Positions 26,095 to 35,600 of a DNA stretch of 64,000 nucleotides are shown here, piece by piece. A program made the position numbers and the translations under genes. Numbering within the stretch: the stretch's first letter is position 1; each line of letters starts with the position of its first letter. The notes beneath the pieces are model-generated. The model saw only the letters and a program-made list of their open reading frames with translations. It did not search any database and was not told the origin of the DNA. Origin of the DNA: Mogibacterium sp. (lineage in GTDB: Bacteria; Bacillota; Clostridia; Peptostreptococcales; Anaerovoracaceae). The stretch is from the NCBI GenBank assembly GCA_017432075.1, contig JAFRJV010000078.1:1-64000 (forward strand). The letters are read 5' to 3'.

Positions 26095-27228
26095 TTGTAT
26101 ATCTACTTTTTACTTTACCTGACAGTGCTGATACTGGCGCTTTTGAGTTTAAAGCGTGATATAAGCGATTTTACGATCGCCATTGTTGTTATAGTTATAA
26201 CTGCGCTGCTGGTATTCAGATACGGACAGGGGACTGACTATTTTGCATATAACTATCTGATAGAAAGAAACATTTCGCTTCATGACGCGTTCACCGAGAC
26301 GACAGATAATCACGGAGAGGTAGCATTCAGATTGCTGGCAGTGCTGTTCCACGGCAGAACGGGACCGCTGCTGGCCGCAATCGGGCTGTATGACATGGCG
26401 ATGACTGCGCGGTTCCTCTGGAAAAACTGCGTCAACAAGGCATTTACCCTGCTTCTGTTCTTCCCTACAGTACTGATGACATATTATTTCTCAGCGATCC
26501 GTCAGGGAGTTGTTCTGGCAACATTCCTGGGAGTGGGAATAACCCTTGTGGAGAAAAAAGCCTGGAAAAGATATATGCTGATGTGCCTTGCGCTTGCGAT
26601 GATACATTCAGTTGCACTGGTGCTTCTCGCAATACCGTTCCTTGAAAAGGTGACCTTAAAGACTGAACTTGCAGTTTTCCTGCCGCTTTCTATGGCTTTC
26701 GGGATCCTTATTTCCGTTCCGGCTACGCGGCAATATCTGCTGATGATACCGGTGATCGGGCGGTATATAGGGCTTTATCCCGCCGGCAGCGTTGGGATCG
26801 GCACGATCGCGAACAGGATCATCACTCTGGTGCTCATAATGCTCTTCTACTATTCATGGAAGGAAGAGGTGGAGCTTCAGAAAGAAGATCCATGGTGGAT
26901 AAAGGCGTATTTATTTGGGCAGATCATGTTTTTTGCGCTTATGCCGTATATGCTGATTGCCACAAGAGTGTATATATGCTTTAAGGTGCTGGAGCTGTGG
27001 TTTGTTCCGAACATGCTGCTGCTGAATAACCGGTACAGGCAAATAGTTGCAGTTTACTTTGTTATGCTGATGACACTGGTTTATGTCGGCAACGTGAATT
27101 CCTATATTTATGAGGCTAACTACAAGGCCTCGATCAACTGCATAAATTATCCGTACATCAGCGTGTTTAATAAGGAAGATTTATGGGAGTACAGAGGGCC
27201 CGACCAGTATTATCAGTATATAAGGTAA
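26095..27228 (+). CDS. EpsG-family polysaccharide polymerase (Wzy-type)
   Basis: 377 residues with about ten hydrophobic segments. FRYGQGTDYFAYNYLIERN is the EpsG family hallmark (R-x-G-x-G-x-D-Y). The start is TTG at 26095, directly after the TAA of the flippase. It is accepted because no other in-frame start would keep the first membrane helices, and CAGGA lies just upstream. EpsG proteins are thought to polymerise repeat units outside the membrane. A second, unrelated candidate polymerase is encoded at 36834. Confidence 0.85.
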   Translation: MYIYFLLYLTVLILALLSLKRDISDFTIAIVVIVITALLVFRYGQGTDYFAYNYLIERNISLHDAFTETTDNHGEVAFRLLAVLFHGRTGPLLAAIGLYDMAMTARFLWKNCVNKAFTLLLFFPTVLMTYYFSAIRQGVVLATFLGVGITLVEKKAWKRYMLMCLALAMIHSVALVLLAIPFLEKVTLKTELAVFLPLSMAFGILISVPATRQYLLMIPVIGRYIGLYPAGSVGIGTIANRIITLVLIMLFYYSWKEEVELQKEDPWWIKAYLFGQIMFFALMPYMLIATRVYICFKVLELWFVPNMLLLNNRYRQIVAVYFVMLMTLVYVGNVNSYIYEANYKASINCINYPYISVFNKEDLWEYRGPDQYYQYIR

Positions 27229-27252
27229 GATTTTGATCGATGGAGTGTTGAT

Positions 27253-28731
27253 ATGACCGGAAAAAATCGTAAGATGAACAGCGAGATCAATGTAGTGGAG
27301 ATACTTTGGAGATTCTGCGAACAGTGGAAAGCGGTACTTCTGTTTTCCCTCGCATTTGCGTTGATCTTTACATCTGTCAAGTATGTTAAGGACACTAAAG
27401 ACTACAAAAAAGACCAGGAACTGACGATAGAAGTTCAGGATCCTGCTGATGTCAGCGGAAGCATCGCCGCTGTTCTTGACGGGCTCAATGAGGCAGACAG
27501 AAAGGCAGTTGAAAGACAGATCAAGGAAAAGGAACTGCTGGATGCAAAAGAGGATTACTATGACAATTCTCTTGTATTTCATATCGATCCCGGCAACTGC
27601 GGGCAGATACAGCTGCAATATAAGATAGATACAGACGCAGAAGAAGACAAAGACAGAAATGCTCTGGTGGAAGCATATGAAAACTCACTGATGAGTGATG
27701 AAGCGGCCACCATGATCGCTGAGGCTGTTGATCCGGAACTCGACATGAAATACATATACGAGCTGTTTGCGACGCTGGCCAATGAGACCGGATCAGCTGC
27801 AGATGCTGATGCAGATGCAACTCTGGTCGTGAGAATGCTCGTTCCTGCCGGTGCCGATACCGAAGTCCTCAGCGGTGTGCTTAATGACGCAGTATTAAGC
27901 CAGGAGAAAAAGATGACAGATGCTTTCGGCAGGCATGACATCAAGCTGATATCAGATGAGCTTATCGTTCTCCCGGATATTGAACTGGCTCAGAAGCAGA
28001 CAGAATTCATGGCGAAACTGATCGACGCAAGGACTAATTATGCTAAGAACTATGCTTTGCTTACCGATCAGCAAAGGGCCGCATACAATGCTGTAAGCGC
28101 ACTGAGTATCGGTGAGGAAGCTATGCAGTCTGCTGCAGAAGCCGCAGAAAGGCCTAAACCGCGTATGAGTGCAAAAGCAGAAGTCGCCGGATTTATCCTC
28201 GGAGCATTCATTTACGGAGCGATCATGGGGCTTATTATCCTGATACGTAGACGGGCCATCTCAGAAGCTGATACAGGATATTATCCGGGCGTGAGATCAC
28301 TTTACGGCTTTGTAAATAATGATGAGAAAAAGGGCCTGTTTCACAGCGCCATTGTCGAAAAGATCCGCAGAAGAAACCTGCCTGGCCTTGATGAGCAGAC
28401 GGAAGAATGCGCAGAGACCCTTTCCCTCGTTTGCGAAAGAGAAAAGCTGAACAATGTGACGATACTTAGCCCGGGAGAACTCGAAAAAGACTGCGACAAA
28501 CTGATCACGGAAGTATGCAGCAAGCTGAAAGCGTCAGGTATCAACGTTTCAAAAAAGGAGCTCGCTAATGCGGGGCTTGAAATAGGAGAAAGAGAGCTGG
28601 CTGAAGCAGCACCTGTGATACCTGTTGTTGTTGAGGATGTTACATCGCTTGACGGATTCAATAAACTGATGAATACCTGTGCAAACTACAAGGTGGATGT
28701 GATCGGCACCATATATTACGGGACAAGATAA
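27253..28731 (+). CDS. Wzz-like chain-length regulator with a degenerate BY-kinase-like C-terminus
   Basis: 492 residues. The topology is that of Wzz/CpsC proteins: one N-terminal membrane helix (FSLAFALIFTSVKYV, about residues 30-50), a large external helical domain with a long coiled region (about 60-305), and a second helix (AGFILGAFIYGAIMGLIIL, about 312-332). The cytoplasmic C-terminal 160 residues contain EECAETLSL, NNVTILSPGELEKD and VDVIGTIYYG. These line up by pattern with BY-kinase strands, but there is no Walker A lysine, so it looks inactive. This last reading is inference. The stop overlaps the next ATG by one base. Confidence 0.7.
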   Translation: MTGKNRKMNSEINVVEILWRFCEQWKAVLLFSLAFALIFTSVKYVKDTKDYKKDQELTIEVQDPADVSGSIAAVLDGLNEADRKAVERQIKEKELLDAKEDYYDNSLVFHIDPGNCGQIQLQYKIDTDAEEDKDRNALVEAYENSLMSDEAATMIAEAVDPELDMKYIYELFATLANETGSAADADADATLVVRMLVPAGADTEVLSGVLNDAVLSQEKKMTDAFGRHDIKLISDELIVLPDIELAQKQTEFMAKLIDARTNYAKNYALLTDQQRAAYNAVSALSIGEEAMQSAAEAAERPKPRMSAKAEVAGFILGAFIYGAIMGLIILIRRRAISEADTGYYPGVRSLYGFVNNDEKKGLFHSAIVEKIRRRNLPGLDEQTEECAETLSLVCEREKLNNVTILSPGELEKDCDKLITEVCSKLKASGINVSKKELANAGLEIGERELAEAAPVIPVVVEDVTSLDGFNKLMNTCANYKVDVIGTIYYGTR

Positions 28732-29567
28732 TGAATAAAGCAAAAGATTCAGGACACAGAATAATGACTGTTGAAGAGAAGCAGAAGGCTTCTCTGGAAA
28801 CACTGAAGCATGTGAAAGATTACTGTGACGCGAACGGTATCCGCTACTACCTTGCATACGGCACTCTTTTGGGTGCAGTCCGTCACAAGGGGTTCATTCC
28901 GTGGGATGATGATGTGGATCTTCATATACCAAGACCTGATTATGAAAGGCTGCTGTCGGAGTATCATGATGATACGAACCAGTTCAAACTGGTGTCATGC
29001 TTTAATGACAGAAAATACTTTCTGCCGTTTGCAAAAATTAAAAACTGCCGGACTGCAAGACTGAACCCGGATGGAAGCCTTGATCCGGAAGGCATAGGAA
29101 TAGACCTGTTTCCGCTTGACGGCATCCCGGATGATATCGCGTCTGCAAAGAAACTATTCGAAAGGCAGAACAGCAAATTTATCAAAGTAATAAACAGGAT
29201 GTACACTTATTCAATGACGCCGGCTTCTTCTGCAATGAATACGTTAAAGATGATTGCAGGCAAAGCCGGGATGAAGTCCGGCTTTGTCAATCAGATCGCC
29301 AGAGGGATAGCAAAGAAAATGTATAAAGAAAGCTATTCGGACTGCCTGATGGTGGCGTGTGTTACAGGCCTTCATTCCGGAAGGTTCCTGCCTTTCAGCA
29401 GGGAATGGTTCAACCCCGTTCAACTCGAATTCGAAGGAGAACCGTTCAGCTGCCCGGCCGGATATCACGAGATACTGAAAAAGATATACGGCGACTACAT
29501 GGTGATCCCGCCGGAGGCGGACAGACAGTCAACACACACGGAGAAATTTGTTTGGAGATATGAGTAA
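28731..29567 (+). CDS. licD: LicD family phosphotransferase 1
   Basis: 278 residues. AYGTLLGAVRHKG followed by IPWDDDVDLHIPRPDYERLL is the LicD signature (nucleotidyltransferase-fold catalytic Asp cluster), with IDLFPLDGIPD as the second conserved motif. LicD proteins move phosphocholine, or related phospho-alcohols, from CDP-activated donors onto surface sugars. The LicC/LicA fusion upstream would supply CDP-choline. It overlaps its neighbours on both sides and forms a tandem pair with the next licD gene. Confidence 0.9.
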   Translation: MNKAKDSGHRIMTVEEKQKASLETLKHVKDYCDANGIRYYLAYGTLLGAVRHKGFIPWDDDVDLHIPRPDYERLLSEYHDDTNQFKLVSCFNDRKYFLPFAKIKNCRTARLNPDGSLDPEGIGIDLFPLDGIPDDIASAKKLFERQNSKFIKVINRMYTYSMTPASSAMNTLKMIAGKAGMKSGFVNQIARGIAKKMYKESYSDCLMVACVTGLHSGRFLPFSREWFNPVQLEFEGEPFSCPAGYHEILKKIYGDYMVIPPEADRQSTHTEKFVWRYE

Positions 29568-30381
29568 GAACATAGATGTAAATGAACTTAAGAAAATACA
29601 GATCGACATCCTGAACGAATTCAGTGATTACTGTGCAGAAAACGGACTTACTTACTATATTACGTATGGTACGCTGATCGGAGCAGTAAGGCATAAGGGA
29701 TATATCCCGTGGGATGATGATATCGATGTCATGATGCCGAGAGCGGATTACATAAAATTTCTTGAAGGCTTCAACACAGGCACAAAGTCTGATGATATCA
29801 GGGCGATTTCTCATGAGATCGATCCGGAGTATTATCTTTCGTTCGCAAAGGTGACCAATACCTCGACCGTGCTGCAGGAGGATGTGAACAGCGATTATCA
29901 GATCGGAGTATATATTGATGTATTTCCGCTTGATAACCTTGATGATGATTATGAGACAGCAAAAAAGCTCATGAAAAAGGCGTTCAGGTACAATGAGCTG
30001 ATAATACTGAAAAACCTGACATTCAATAAGGACCGCGCGTGGTACAAGAACGCTGTGCTCGGAGCCGGAAAAGTGCTCAGCAGCTTCTGGAGCAGAGACA
30101 GACTGATAAAAAAACTGAACAATTTCAGGCCGCTTAAAGAGGATGGCAGCTTTACGAAATATGTCGGTATGATCAACGGGATCTATTCAGGCGGTGAGGA
30201 AGGAATATTCGATGCCGAATGGTTCGAAGGAACTGTTGAGGTGGAATTTGAGGGGCAGCATTATTTAACAAATACAGGATATGATGCCTTCCTGCGAAAG
30301 TATTATGGTGATTATATGAAATTACCGCCTGCTGAACAGCAGGTTACTCACCATGTTTTCAAAGCATGGTATAATAAATAG
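29560..30381 (+). CDS. licD: LicD family phosphotransferase 2
   Basis: 273 residues from the ATG at 29560, which overlaps the previous licD by 8 bases. An in-frame TTG at 29548 with GGAG 4 bases upstream is a possible alternative start. The motifs TYGTLIGAVRHKGYIPWDDD and IDVMMPRADY, then VYIDVFPLDNLDD, match LicD. Divergence from the first copy suggests a different acceptor position or a different CDP donor. Tandem LicD1/LicD2 genes with distinct acceptor sites are known in pneumococcus. Confidence 0.9.
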   Translation: MSKNIDVNELKKIQIDILNEFSDYCAENGLTYYITYGTLIGAVRHKGYIPWDDDIDVMMPRADYIKFLEGFNTGTKSDDIRAISHEIDPEYYLSFAKVTNTSTVLQEDVNSDYQIGVYIDVFPLDNLDDDYETAKKLMKKAFRYNELIILKNLTFNKDRAWYKNAVLGAGKVLSSFWSRDRLIKKLNNFRPLKEDGSFTKYVGMINGIYSGGEEGIFDAEWFEGTVEVEFEGQHYLTNTGYDAFLRKYYGDYMKLPPAEQQVTHHVFKAWYNK

Positions 30382-30430
30382 TTAAATCAGAACAGATCTT
30401 GATCCAAAGGCGGAAGAAAAAGGGGGAAAC

Positions 30431-32239
30431 GTGCAAGCGGTTATTCTGGCAGCCGGTATGGGGAAGAGGCTGAAGGACCTTACCCGTGATAATACAAAAT
30501 GCATGGTAAAGGTCAATGGCATGACTTTAATAGAAAGAATGCTGCGGCAGATCGATGCACACGATCTGTCACGCATAGTTATTGTTGTCGGTTATGAGGG
30601 GCAAAAGCTGATCGACTATATCGGAACTCTGGATATCCGGACGCCGATCGAGTATATCAACAACCCTGTCTATGACAAGACCAACAATATTTATTCCCTG
30701 TCTCTGGCCAAGGACCGGCTCTGCAAGGAGGATACGCTGCTCTTTGAATCGGATCTTATATTTGAGGATTCTGTTCTCGATGTGTTGATAGATGATCCGC
30801 GCGATACGCTTGCTCTTGTCGACAAATATGAGTCCTGGATGGACGGCACATGTGTAAAGCTTACGGACGATGATGACATTGAGTCGTTCGTACCGGGCAG
30901 CAAGTTCCGGTTTGAAGAGATAAAGGATTACTACAAGACTGTCAATATATATAAGTTCAGCAGAGAGTTTTCAAAGACGCATTATGTCCCGTTCCTTGAT
31001 GCATATCAGGCAGCGCTGGGTCAGAACGAATACTATGAGCAGGTGCTCAGGGTGATTACCATGCTCGACGCGCCGGGAATAAAGGCCAAGAGACTTAACG
31101 GACAAAAGTGGTATGAGATCGATGATATTCAGGATCTGGATATAGCAGAATCTATCTTTACACCGGACGATGATGAAAGGGTACGGCTGCTGCAGGGCAG
31201 ATACGGCGGCTACTGGAGATATCCAAAGCTTCTGGACTTCTGCTATCTGGTCAATCCGTACTTTCCTCCGGAGAGGATGAAGGACGAGCTGCGTGCCAAT
31301 TTCGATATACTGCTCACTCAGTATCCGAGCGGAATGAAGGTCAATTCGCTGCTGGCCGCAAAGAACTTCGGCGTTCACCAGGAGAATATACTGGTCGGCA
31401 ACGGTGCGGCTGAGCTGATCAAATCACTGATGGGATATTTCAATGGGGCCACAGGCTTTATAAGACCGACCTTTGATGAATACCCTAACAGATATGACAG
31501 AAGCGAATCTGTTGATTTCACGCCTGACAACAGAGATTACTCATATACAGCAGACGATCTGATGGCTTTCTTCGGCGATAAGGATATTCAGAATCTTATC
31601 GTTGTGAATCCGGACAATCCTAGCGGTAATTATATTCCGAAGCCGGATATGCTGAAGCTTTTAGCATGGGCTGAAGAAAAAGGGATAAAGCTGGTCATGG
31701 ATGAATCCTTTGTGGACTTTGCCGATGAAAAGGACTGCACTCTTATCGACCAGAAGATACTTGACGGAAATCCTCATCTGTACGTGATGAAGAGCATCTC
31801 CAAATCGTATGGTGTTCCGGGACTCAGGCTTGGCGTACTGGCTTCAGGGGATACGGAAACGATCGCCTCAATGAAAAAGGACGTCGCGATCTGGAATATA
31901 AACTCTTTCGGAGAGTTTTACCTGCAGATCGAAGAAAAGTATAAAAAGGACTATGAAGCCGCGCTCGTAAAGATACGTGCTGAAAGAGCAAGATTCCAGG
32001 ACGAGCTGGCAAAGATCAAGGGGATCAGAGTCATACCTTCACAGGCAAACTACGTGATGGTAGAGCTTGACGAAAGCATCTCACCGAAAGAGCTTCTCAA
32101 GACTCTTCTTATCAAGTATGAATTGCTGATAAAGGAACTGACGACAAAGACCAATGGCAGAAATTATCTGAGGCTTGCTGTCAGAAATACTGAGGACAAT
32201 AATGCCCTTATAGAGGCTCTTAAAAAGGAACTGAACTGA
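30431..32239 (+). CDS. Cytidylyltransferase / PLP aminotransferase-fold fusion (PntC-like)
   Basis: 602 residues from a GTG start with AGGGGG upstream. Residues 1-235 are a LicC/PntC-like nucleotidyltransferase (MQAVILAAGMGKRLKDLT, DNTKCMVKVNG). Residues about 250-600 are a fold-type-I PLP enzyme like HisC/CobD (VVNPDNPSGNY, VMDESFVDFAD, and SISKSYGVPGLRLG with PLP lysine K458). The same architecture is known in PntC, which makes 2-aminoethylphosphonate and activates it with CTP. No phosphonate-forming PepM or Ppd gene is visible here. Alternatives are phosphoserine decarboxylation or transamination giving a CDP-ethanolamine-type donor. It sits between two licD genes and an opine dehydrogenase, so a zwitterionic headgroup donor is the likely product. 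Confidence 0.8.
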   Translation: MQAVILAAGMGKRLKDLTRDNTKCMVKVNGMTLIERMLRQIDAHDLSRIVIVVGYEGQKLIDYIGTLDIRTPIEYINNPVYDKTNNIYSLSLAKDRLCKEDTLLFESDLIFEDSVLDVLIDDPRDTLALVDKYESWMDGTCVKLTDDDDIESFVPGSKFRFEEIKDYYKTVNIYKFSREFSKTHYVPFLDAYQAALGQNEYYEQVLRVITMLDAPGIKAKRLNGQKWYEIDDIQDLDIAESIFTPDDDERVRLLQGRYGGYWRYPKLLDFCYLVNPYFPPERMKDELRANFDILLTQYPSGMKVNSLLAAKNFGVHQENILVGNGAAELIKSLMGYFNGATGFIRPTFDEYPNRYDRSESVDFTPDNRDYSYTADDLMAFFGDKDIQNLIVVNPDNPSGNYIPKPDMLKLLAWAEEKGIKLVMDESFVDFADEKDCTLIDQKILDGNPHLYVMKSISKSYGVPGLRLGVLASGDTETIASMKKDVAIWNINSFGEFYLQIEEKYKKDYEAALVKIRAERARFQDELAKIKGIRVIPSQANYVMVELDESISPKELLKTLLIKYELLIKELTTKTNGRNYLRLAVRNTEDNNALIEALKKELN

Positions 32240-32262
32240 TCAAAAAAGGAAAAGGAAACTAT

Positions 32263-33342
32263 ATGAGGATCACCATAGCAGGCGGAGGAAATATAGGAAC
32301 ACAGTTTGCAGTCCACTGCGCAGAAAAGGGCCATGAAGTTACAGTATATACATCCTGTCCTGAACTTTATGACGGACATTTGAATATAGTGGATGAAGCA
32401 GGGGAGACCACGCATCGGGGCGAGATCAGACTGGCAACGTATGACCCTGAAAAAGCCTTCAGGAATGCGGAAATGATCCTGATCACGATGCCTGCTACCA
32501 TGATGAGAAAGCTGGCGGACACCATTTATGAGCATACGGGGCCTGATACTCTCATCGGGGTAGTACCGGGTAATGGCGGTGCGGAATGCGCATTCAGAAA
32601 ATGCATAGAAAAGGGAAACACCTTTTTCGGGATCGAAAGAGTGCCGGCTATCGCCAGACTGATAAAGAAAGGGAAGACAGTAAGGTCAACTGGATACAGA
32701 GAGGAACTGCACGTAGCGGCTTTACCTAAATCGGAAGCAGCCGGATGCGCAGCGATCATAGAGGATATCTTTGATATCAGGACACCTGTGATACCGAATT
32801 ATCTGAATCTTACGATGACGCCGTCGAATCCGATCCTGCACACGACCAGGCTGAAGACGCTGTTCGGAGACTGGCGTGAGGATAAGACCTATGAAAGTGT
32901 CCCTTTGTTTTATGAGGAATGGGATGATGCTTCGTCAGAGCTCCTGATAGCCTGTGATGAAGAGGTACAGAGCATATGCAGAGCACTTCCTGAGTTTGAA
33001 CTGAGTTATGTGAAGTCACTGCGGAAGCACTATGAAAGCCCTACGGTGGAAGCGATGACAAAAAAGATATCGTCGATCCCGGCTTTCAAGGGTCTGACAA
33101 CTCCGGTGACGGCTACTGACTCAGGCCTGATACCTGACCTGCATTCGAGATACTTTACCGCAGACTTTTCATACGGTCTCACAATAATAAAGCAGATTGC
33201 TTCTTTTGCCGGAGTGAGTACGCCGTATATCGATGAAGTAATGGCATGGTATAAAGGCATTGCGGTCGAGAAAGAGGAATTCCGCTTTTCCGAATATGGT
33301 ATAAACAGTCGCGAAGACTTTGATAGATTTTATTTGCAATAA
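32263..33342 (+). CDS. NAD/NADP octopine/nopaline dehydrogenase-like protein
   Basis: 359 residues. The N-terminal Rossmann fold begins MRITIAGGGNIGTQFAVHCA, with a second nucleotide-region motif at MILITMPATMM and VVPGNGGAECAF. The C-terminal helical half contains NPILHTTRL and fits the octopine-dehydrogenase C-terminal domain. Opine dehydrogenases join the amino group of a substrate to a 2-keto acid, such as pyruvate, by reductive amination. Next to an aminotransferase/cytidylyltransferase fusion it could N-(1-carboxyalkyl)ate an aminoalkyl phosphate headgroup. That role is inference. Good SD (AAAAGGA) upstream. Confidence 0.8.
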   Translation: MRITIAGGGNIGTQFAVHCAEKGHEVTVYTSCPELYDGHLNIVDEAGETTHRGEIRLATYDPEKAFRNAEMILITMPATMMRKLADTIYEHTGPDTLIGVVPGNGGAECAFRKCIEKGNTFFGIERVPAIARLIKKGKTVRSTGYREELHVAALPKSEAAGCAAIIEDIFDIRTPVIPNYLNLTMTPSNPILHTTRLKTLFGDWREDKTYESVPLFYEEWDDASSELLIACDEEVQSICRALPEFELSYVKSLRKHYESPTVEAMTKKISSIPAFKGLTTPVTATDSGLIPDLHSRYFTADFSYGLTIIKQIASFAGVSTPYIDEVMAWYKGIAVEKEEFRFSEYGINSREDFDRFYLQ

Positions 33343-33362
33343 GAGAAAGGAACATAAAGAGA

Positions 33363-34409
33363 ATGAGCGCATTCAACGGAGCAACTTTAATGATCACCGG
33401 CGGTACGGGAAGTTTTGGCAACACCGTGCTCAAGCATTTTCTTACATCAGATATAGGACAAATCAGGATCTTCTCCCGCGATGAGAAGAAGCAGGACGAT
33501 ATGAGACATGATCTTCAGGCCCGCTTCCCTGATCACGCCAAGAAGGTGAAATTCTTTGTAGGAGATGTCCGTGACCCTAGGTCGGTAGCTGATGCAATGC
33601 CGGGAGTCGACTACATATTCCATGCGGCAGCGCTCAAGCAGGTACCATCCTGCGAGTTCTTCCCGATGCAGGCGGTCAAGACCAATATCGAAGGAACGGA
33701 TAACGTGCTGCATGCGGCGATCGACGCGGGAGTAAAGAGGGTAGTGTGCCTCAGCACGGATAAGGCGGCATATCCGATCAATGCCATGGGTATTTCCAAG
33801 GCGATGATGGAGCATGTAATCACAGCCAATGCGAGAGTCGCGTCTGAAAGAGGCGGCACTGTCATTTGCTGTACAAGATACGGAAACGTAATGTGCAGCA
33901 GAGGTTCGGTAATTCCGCTGTTCATCGATCAGATCCACGCGGGAAACCCTATCACTATTACCAACCCGGATATGACTCGTTTCCTCATGAACCTCGATGA
34001 AGCGGTAGACCTCGTTAAATTTGCGTTCGAGCACGCAGAGCCGGGAGATCTCTTCATACAGAAAGCGGATGCTTCGACTATCGGAGATCTTGCAAAGGGA
34101 GTACAGAAGCTCTTCGGCGACACCGGGACAAAGATAATCGGTACCCGCCATGGAGAGAAGCTTTACGAAACTCTCATGACGCGTGAGGAGAGACTCAGAG
34201 CAGAGGATATGGGCAATTACTTCAGAGTATCTGCAGACAACAGGGACCTCAATTACGATAAGTACTTTGTTGAGGGCAAGGTTGAAACAGAAGCAGACGA
34301 ATCATATACATCACACAACACAAAGCTGCTGGATGTAGATGGAGTAGTAAAGAAGATACTGACAACAGACTACGTACAGGAAGAGCTGAAGGGCATAAGG
34401 CACTTCTGA
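33363..34409 (+). CDS. capE: UDP-GlcNAc 4,6-dehydratase/5-epimerase, CapE/FnlA type
   Basis: 348 residues, soluble extended SDR. TLMITGGTGSFGNTVLKHFL is the dinucleotide-binding start. STDKAAYPINAMGISKAMME carries the catalytic S-T-D-K and M-x-x-x-K pattern of inverting dehydratases. It should start UDP-N-acetyl-L-fucosamine synthesis by dehydrating and epimerising UDP-GlcNAc. The next two genes supply the remaining steps (2-epimerase CapG, reductase/epimerase CapF), so the whole pathway is present in order capE-capG-capF. Confidence 0.92.
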   Translation: MSAFNGATLMITGGTGSFGNTVLKHFLTSDIGQIRIFSRDEKKQDDMRHDLQARFPDHAKKVKFFVGDVRDPRSVADAMPGVDYIFHAAALKQVPSCEFFPMQAVKTNIEGTDNVLHAAIDAGVKRVVCLSTDKAAYPINAMGISKAMMEHVITANARVASERGGTVICCTRYGNVMCSRGSVIPLFIDQIHAGNPITITNPDMTRFLMNLDEAVDLVKFAFEHAEPGDLFIQKADASTIGDLAKGVQKLFGDTGTKIIGTRHGEKLYETLMTREERLRAEDMGNYFRVSADNRDLNYDKYFVEGKVETEADESYTSHNTKLLDVDGVVKKILTTDYVQEELKGIRHF

Positions 34410-34424
34410 TGCCGGAGGAAGCAA

Positions 34425-35600
34425 ATGGCTACTTGGAAAGAAAACGGAAAACTGAAACTGCTCATTATCGTCGGCACACGTCCGGAGATCATCCGCCTTG
34501 CGGCTGTGATCAAGAAGTGCCGCAAGTATTTTGATACTATTCTGGCGCACACAGGTCAGAATTACGATTACAACCTCAACGGCGTGTTCTTCCACGATCT
34601 GGAACTCGATGACCCTGAGGTGTACATGGATGCTGTCGGGGCTGACCTCGGCGAGACCATGGGCAATATCATTGCAAAGAGCTACCAGCTGATGGTTGAA
34701 CTCAAACCGGAAGCTGTGCTTGTCCTTGGAGACACCAACAGCTGCCTGAGTGTCATCGGCGCAAAGCGCCTTCACATTCCTATATTCCACATGGAGGCAG
34801 GAAACAGGTGCAAGGACGAATGCCTGCCTGAGGAGACGAACCGCCGCATCGTAGATATCATAAGCGATGTCAATCTCGCATACAGCGAACATGCCCGCAG
34901 ATATCTCGCAGACTGCGGCCTTCCGAAGGAGAGAACATATGTAACAGGATCGCCTATGGCTGAAGTGCTGCACATGAACCTTGAGAAGATCGAGGCTTCA
35001 GATGTACATAAAAAGCTTGGCCTGGAGAAGGGCAAGTACATCCTGCTGTCAGCTCACCGCGAAGAGAATATCGACACGGAGAAGAACTTCCTGTCGCTCT
35101 TCAATGCCATCAACAAAATGGCTGAGAAATATGACATGCCTATACTGTACAGCTGCCATCCTCGCTCGAGGAACCGTCTCGAGCAGATGAAGAGGGACGG
35201 CAAGTTTGAGCTCGACAGCCGTGTGATACAGCACGAGCCGCTCGGATTCCACGACTACAACTGCCTGCAGATGAATGCGTTTGCGGTTGTAAGTGACAGC
35301 GGTACGCTGCCTGAGGAATCAAGCTACTTCACATCAGTCGGAAAGCCGTTCCCGGCTGTATGTATCCGTACATCGACAGAGAGACCTGAAGCACTCGACA
35401 AGGGCTGCTTCATCCTTTCCGGGATCGATACTAAGGGGCTGCTGCAGGCTGTGGACACAGCCGTGGATATGGTGGCCAACGGCGACAACGGCATACCTGT
35501 GCCTGACTATGTGGATGAAAACGTATCCGACAAGGTCGTAAAGATCATCCAGTCATACACAGGTGTAGTCAATAAGATGGTATGGAGAAAAGACGTATGA
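34425..35600 (+). CDS. capG: UDP-N-acetyl sugar 2-epimerase, CapG/FnlC type
   Basis: 391 residues, WecB-like. LLIIVGTRPEIIRLAAVIKK, HTGQNYDYNLNGVFF, VLVLGDTNSC, HMEAGNRCKDECLPEETNRR and LLSAHREENID are all 2-epimerase motifs. Placed between capE and capF, it is assigned to the final C2 epimerisation from UDP-L-PneNAc-type intermediates to UDP-L-FucNAc. A generic WecB producing UDP-ManNAc is the alternative, but the gene context argues against it. GGAGGA precedes the ATG; the stop overlaps capF. Confidence 0.9.
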   Translation: MATWKENGKLKLLIIVGTRPEIIRLAAVIKKCRKYFDTILAHTGQNYDYNLNGVFFHDLELDDPEVYMDAVGADLGETMGNIIAKSYQLMVELKPEAVLVLGDTNSCLSVIGAKRLHIPIFHMEAGNRCKDECLPEETNRRIVDIISDVNLAYSEHARRYLADCGLPKERTYVTGSPMAEVLHMNLEKIEASDVHKKLGLEKGKYILLSAHREENIDTEKNFLSLFNAINKMAEKYDMPILYSCHPRSRNRLEQMKRDGKFELDSRVIQHEPLGFHDYNCLQMNAFAVVSDSGTLPEESSYFTSVGKPFPAVCIRTSTERPEALDKGCFILSGIDTKGLLQAVDTAVDMVANGDNGIPVPDYVDENVSDKVVKIIQSYTGVVNKMVWRKDV

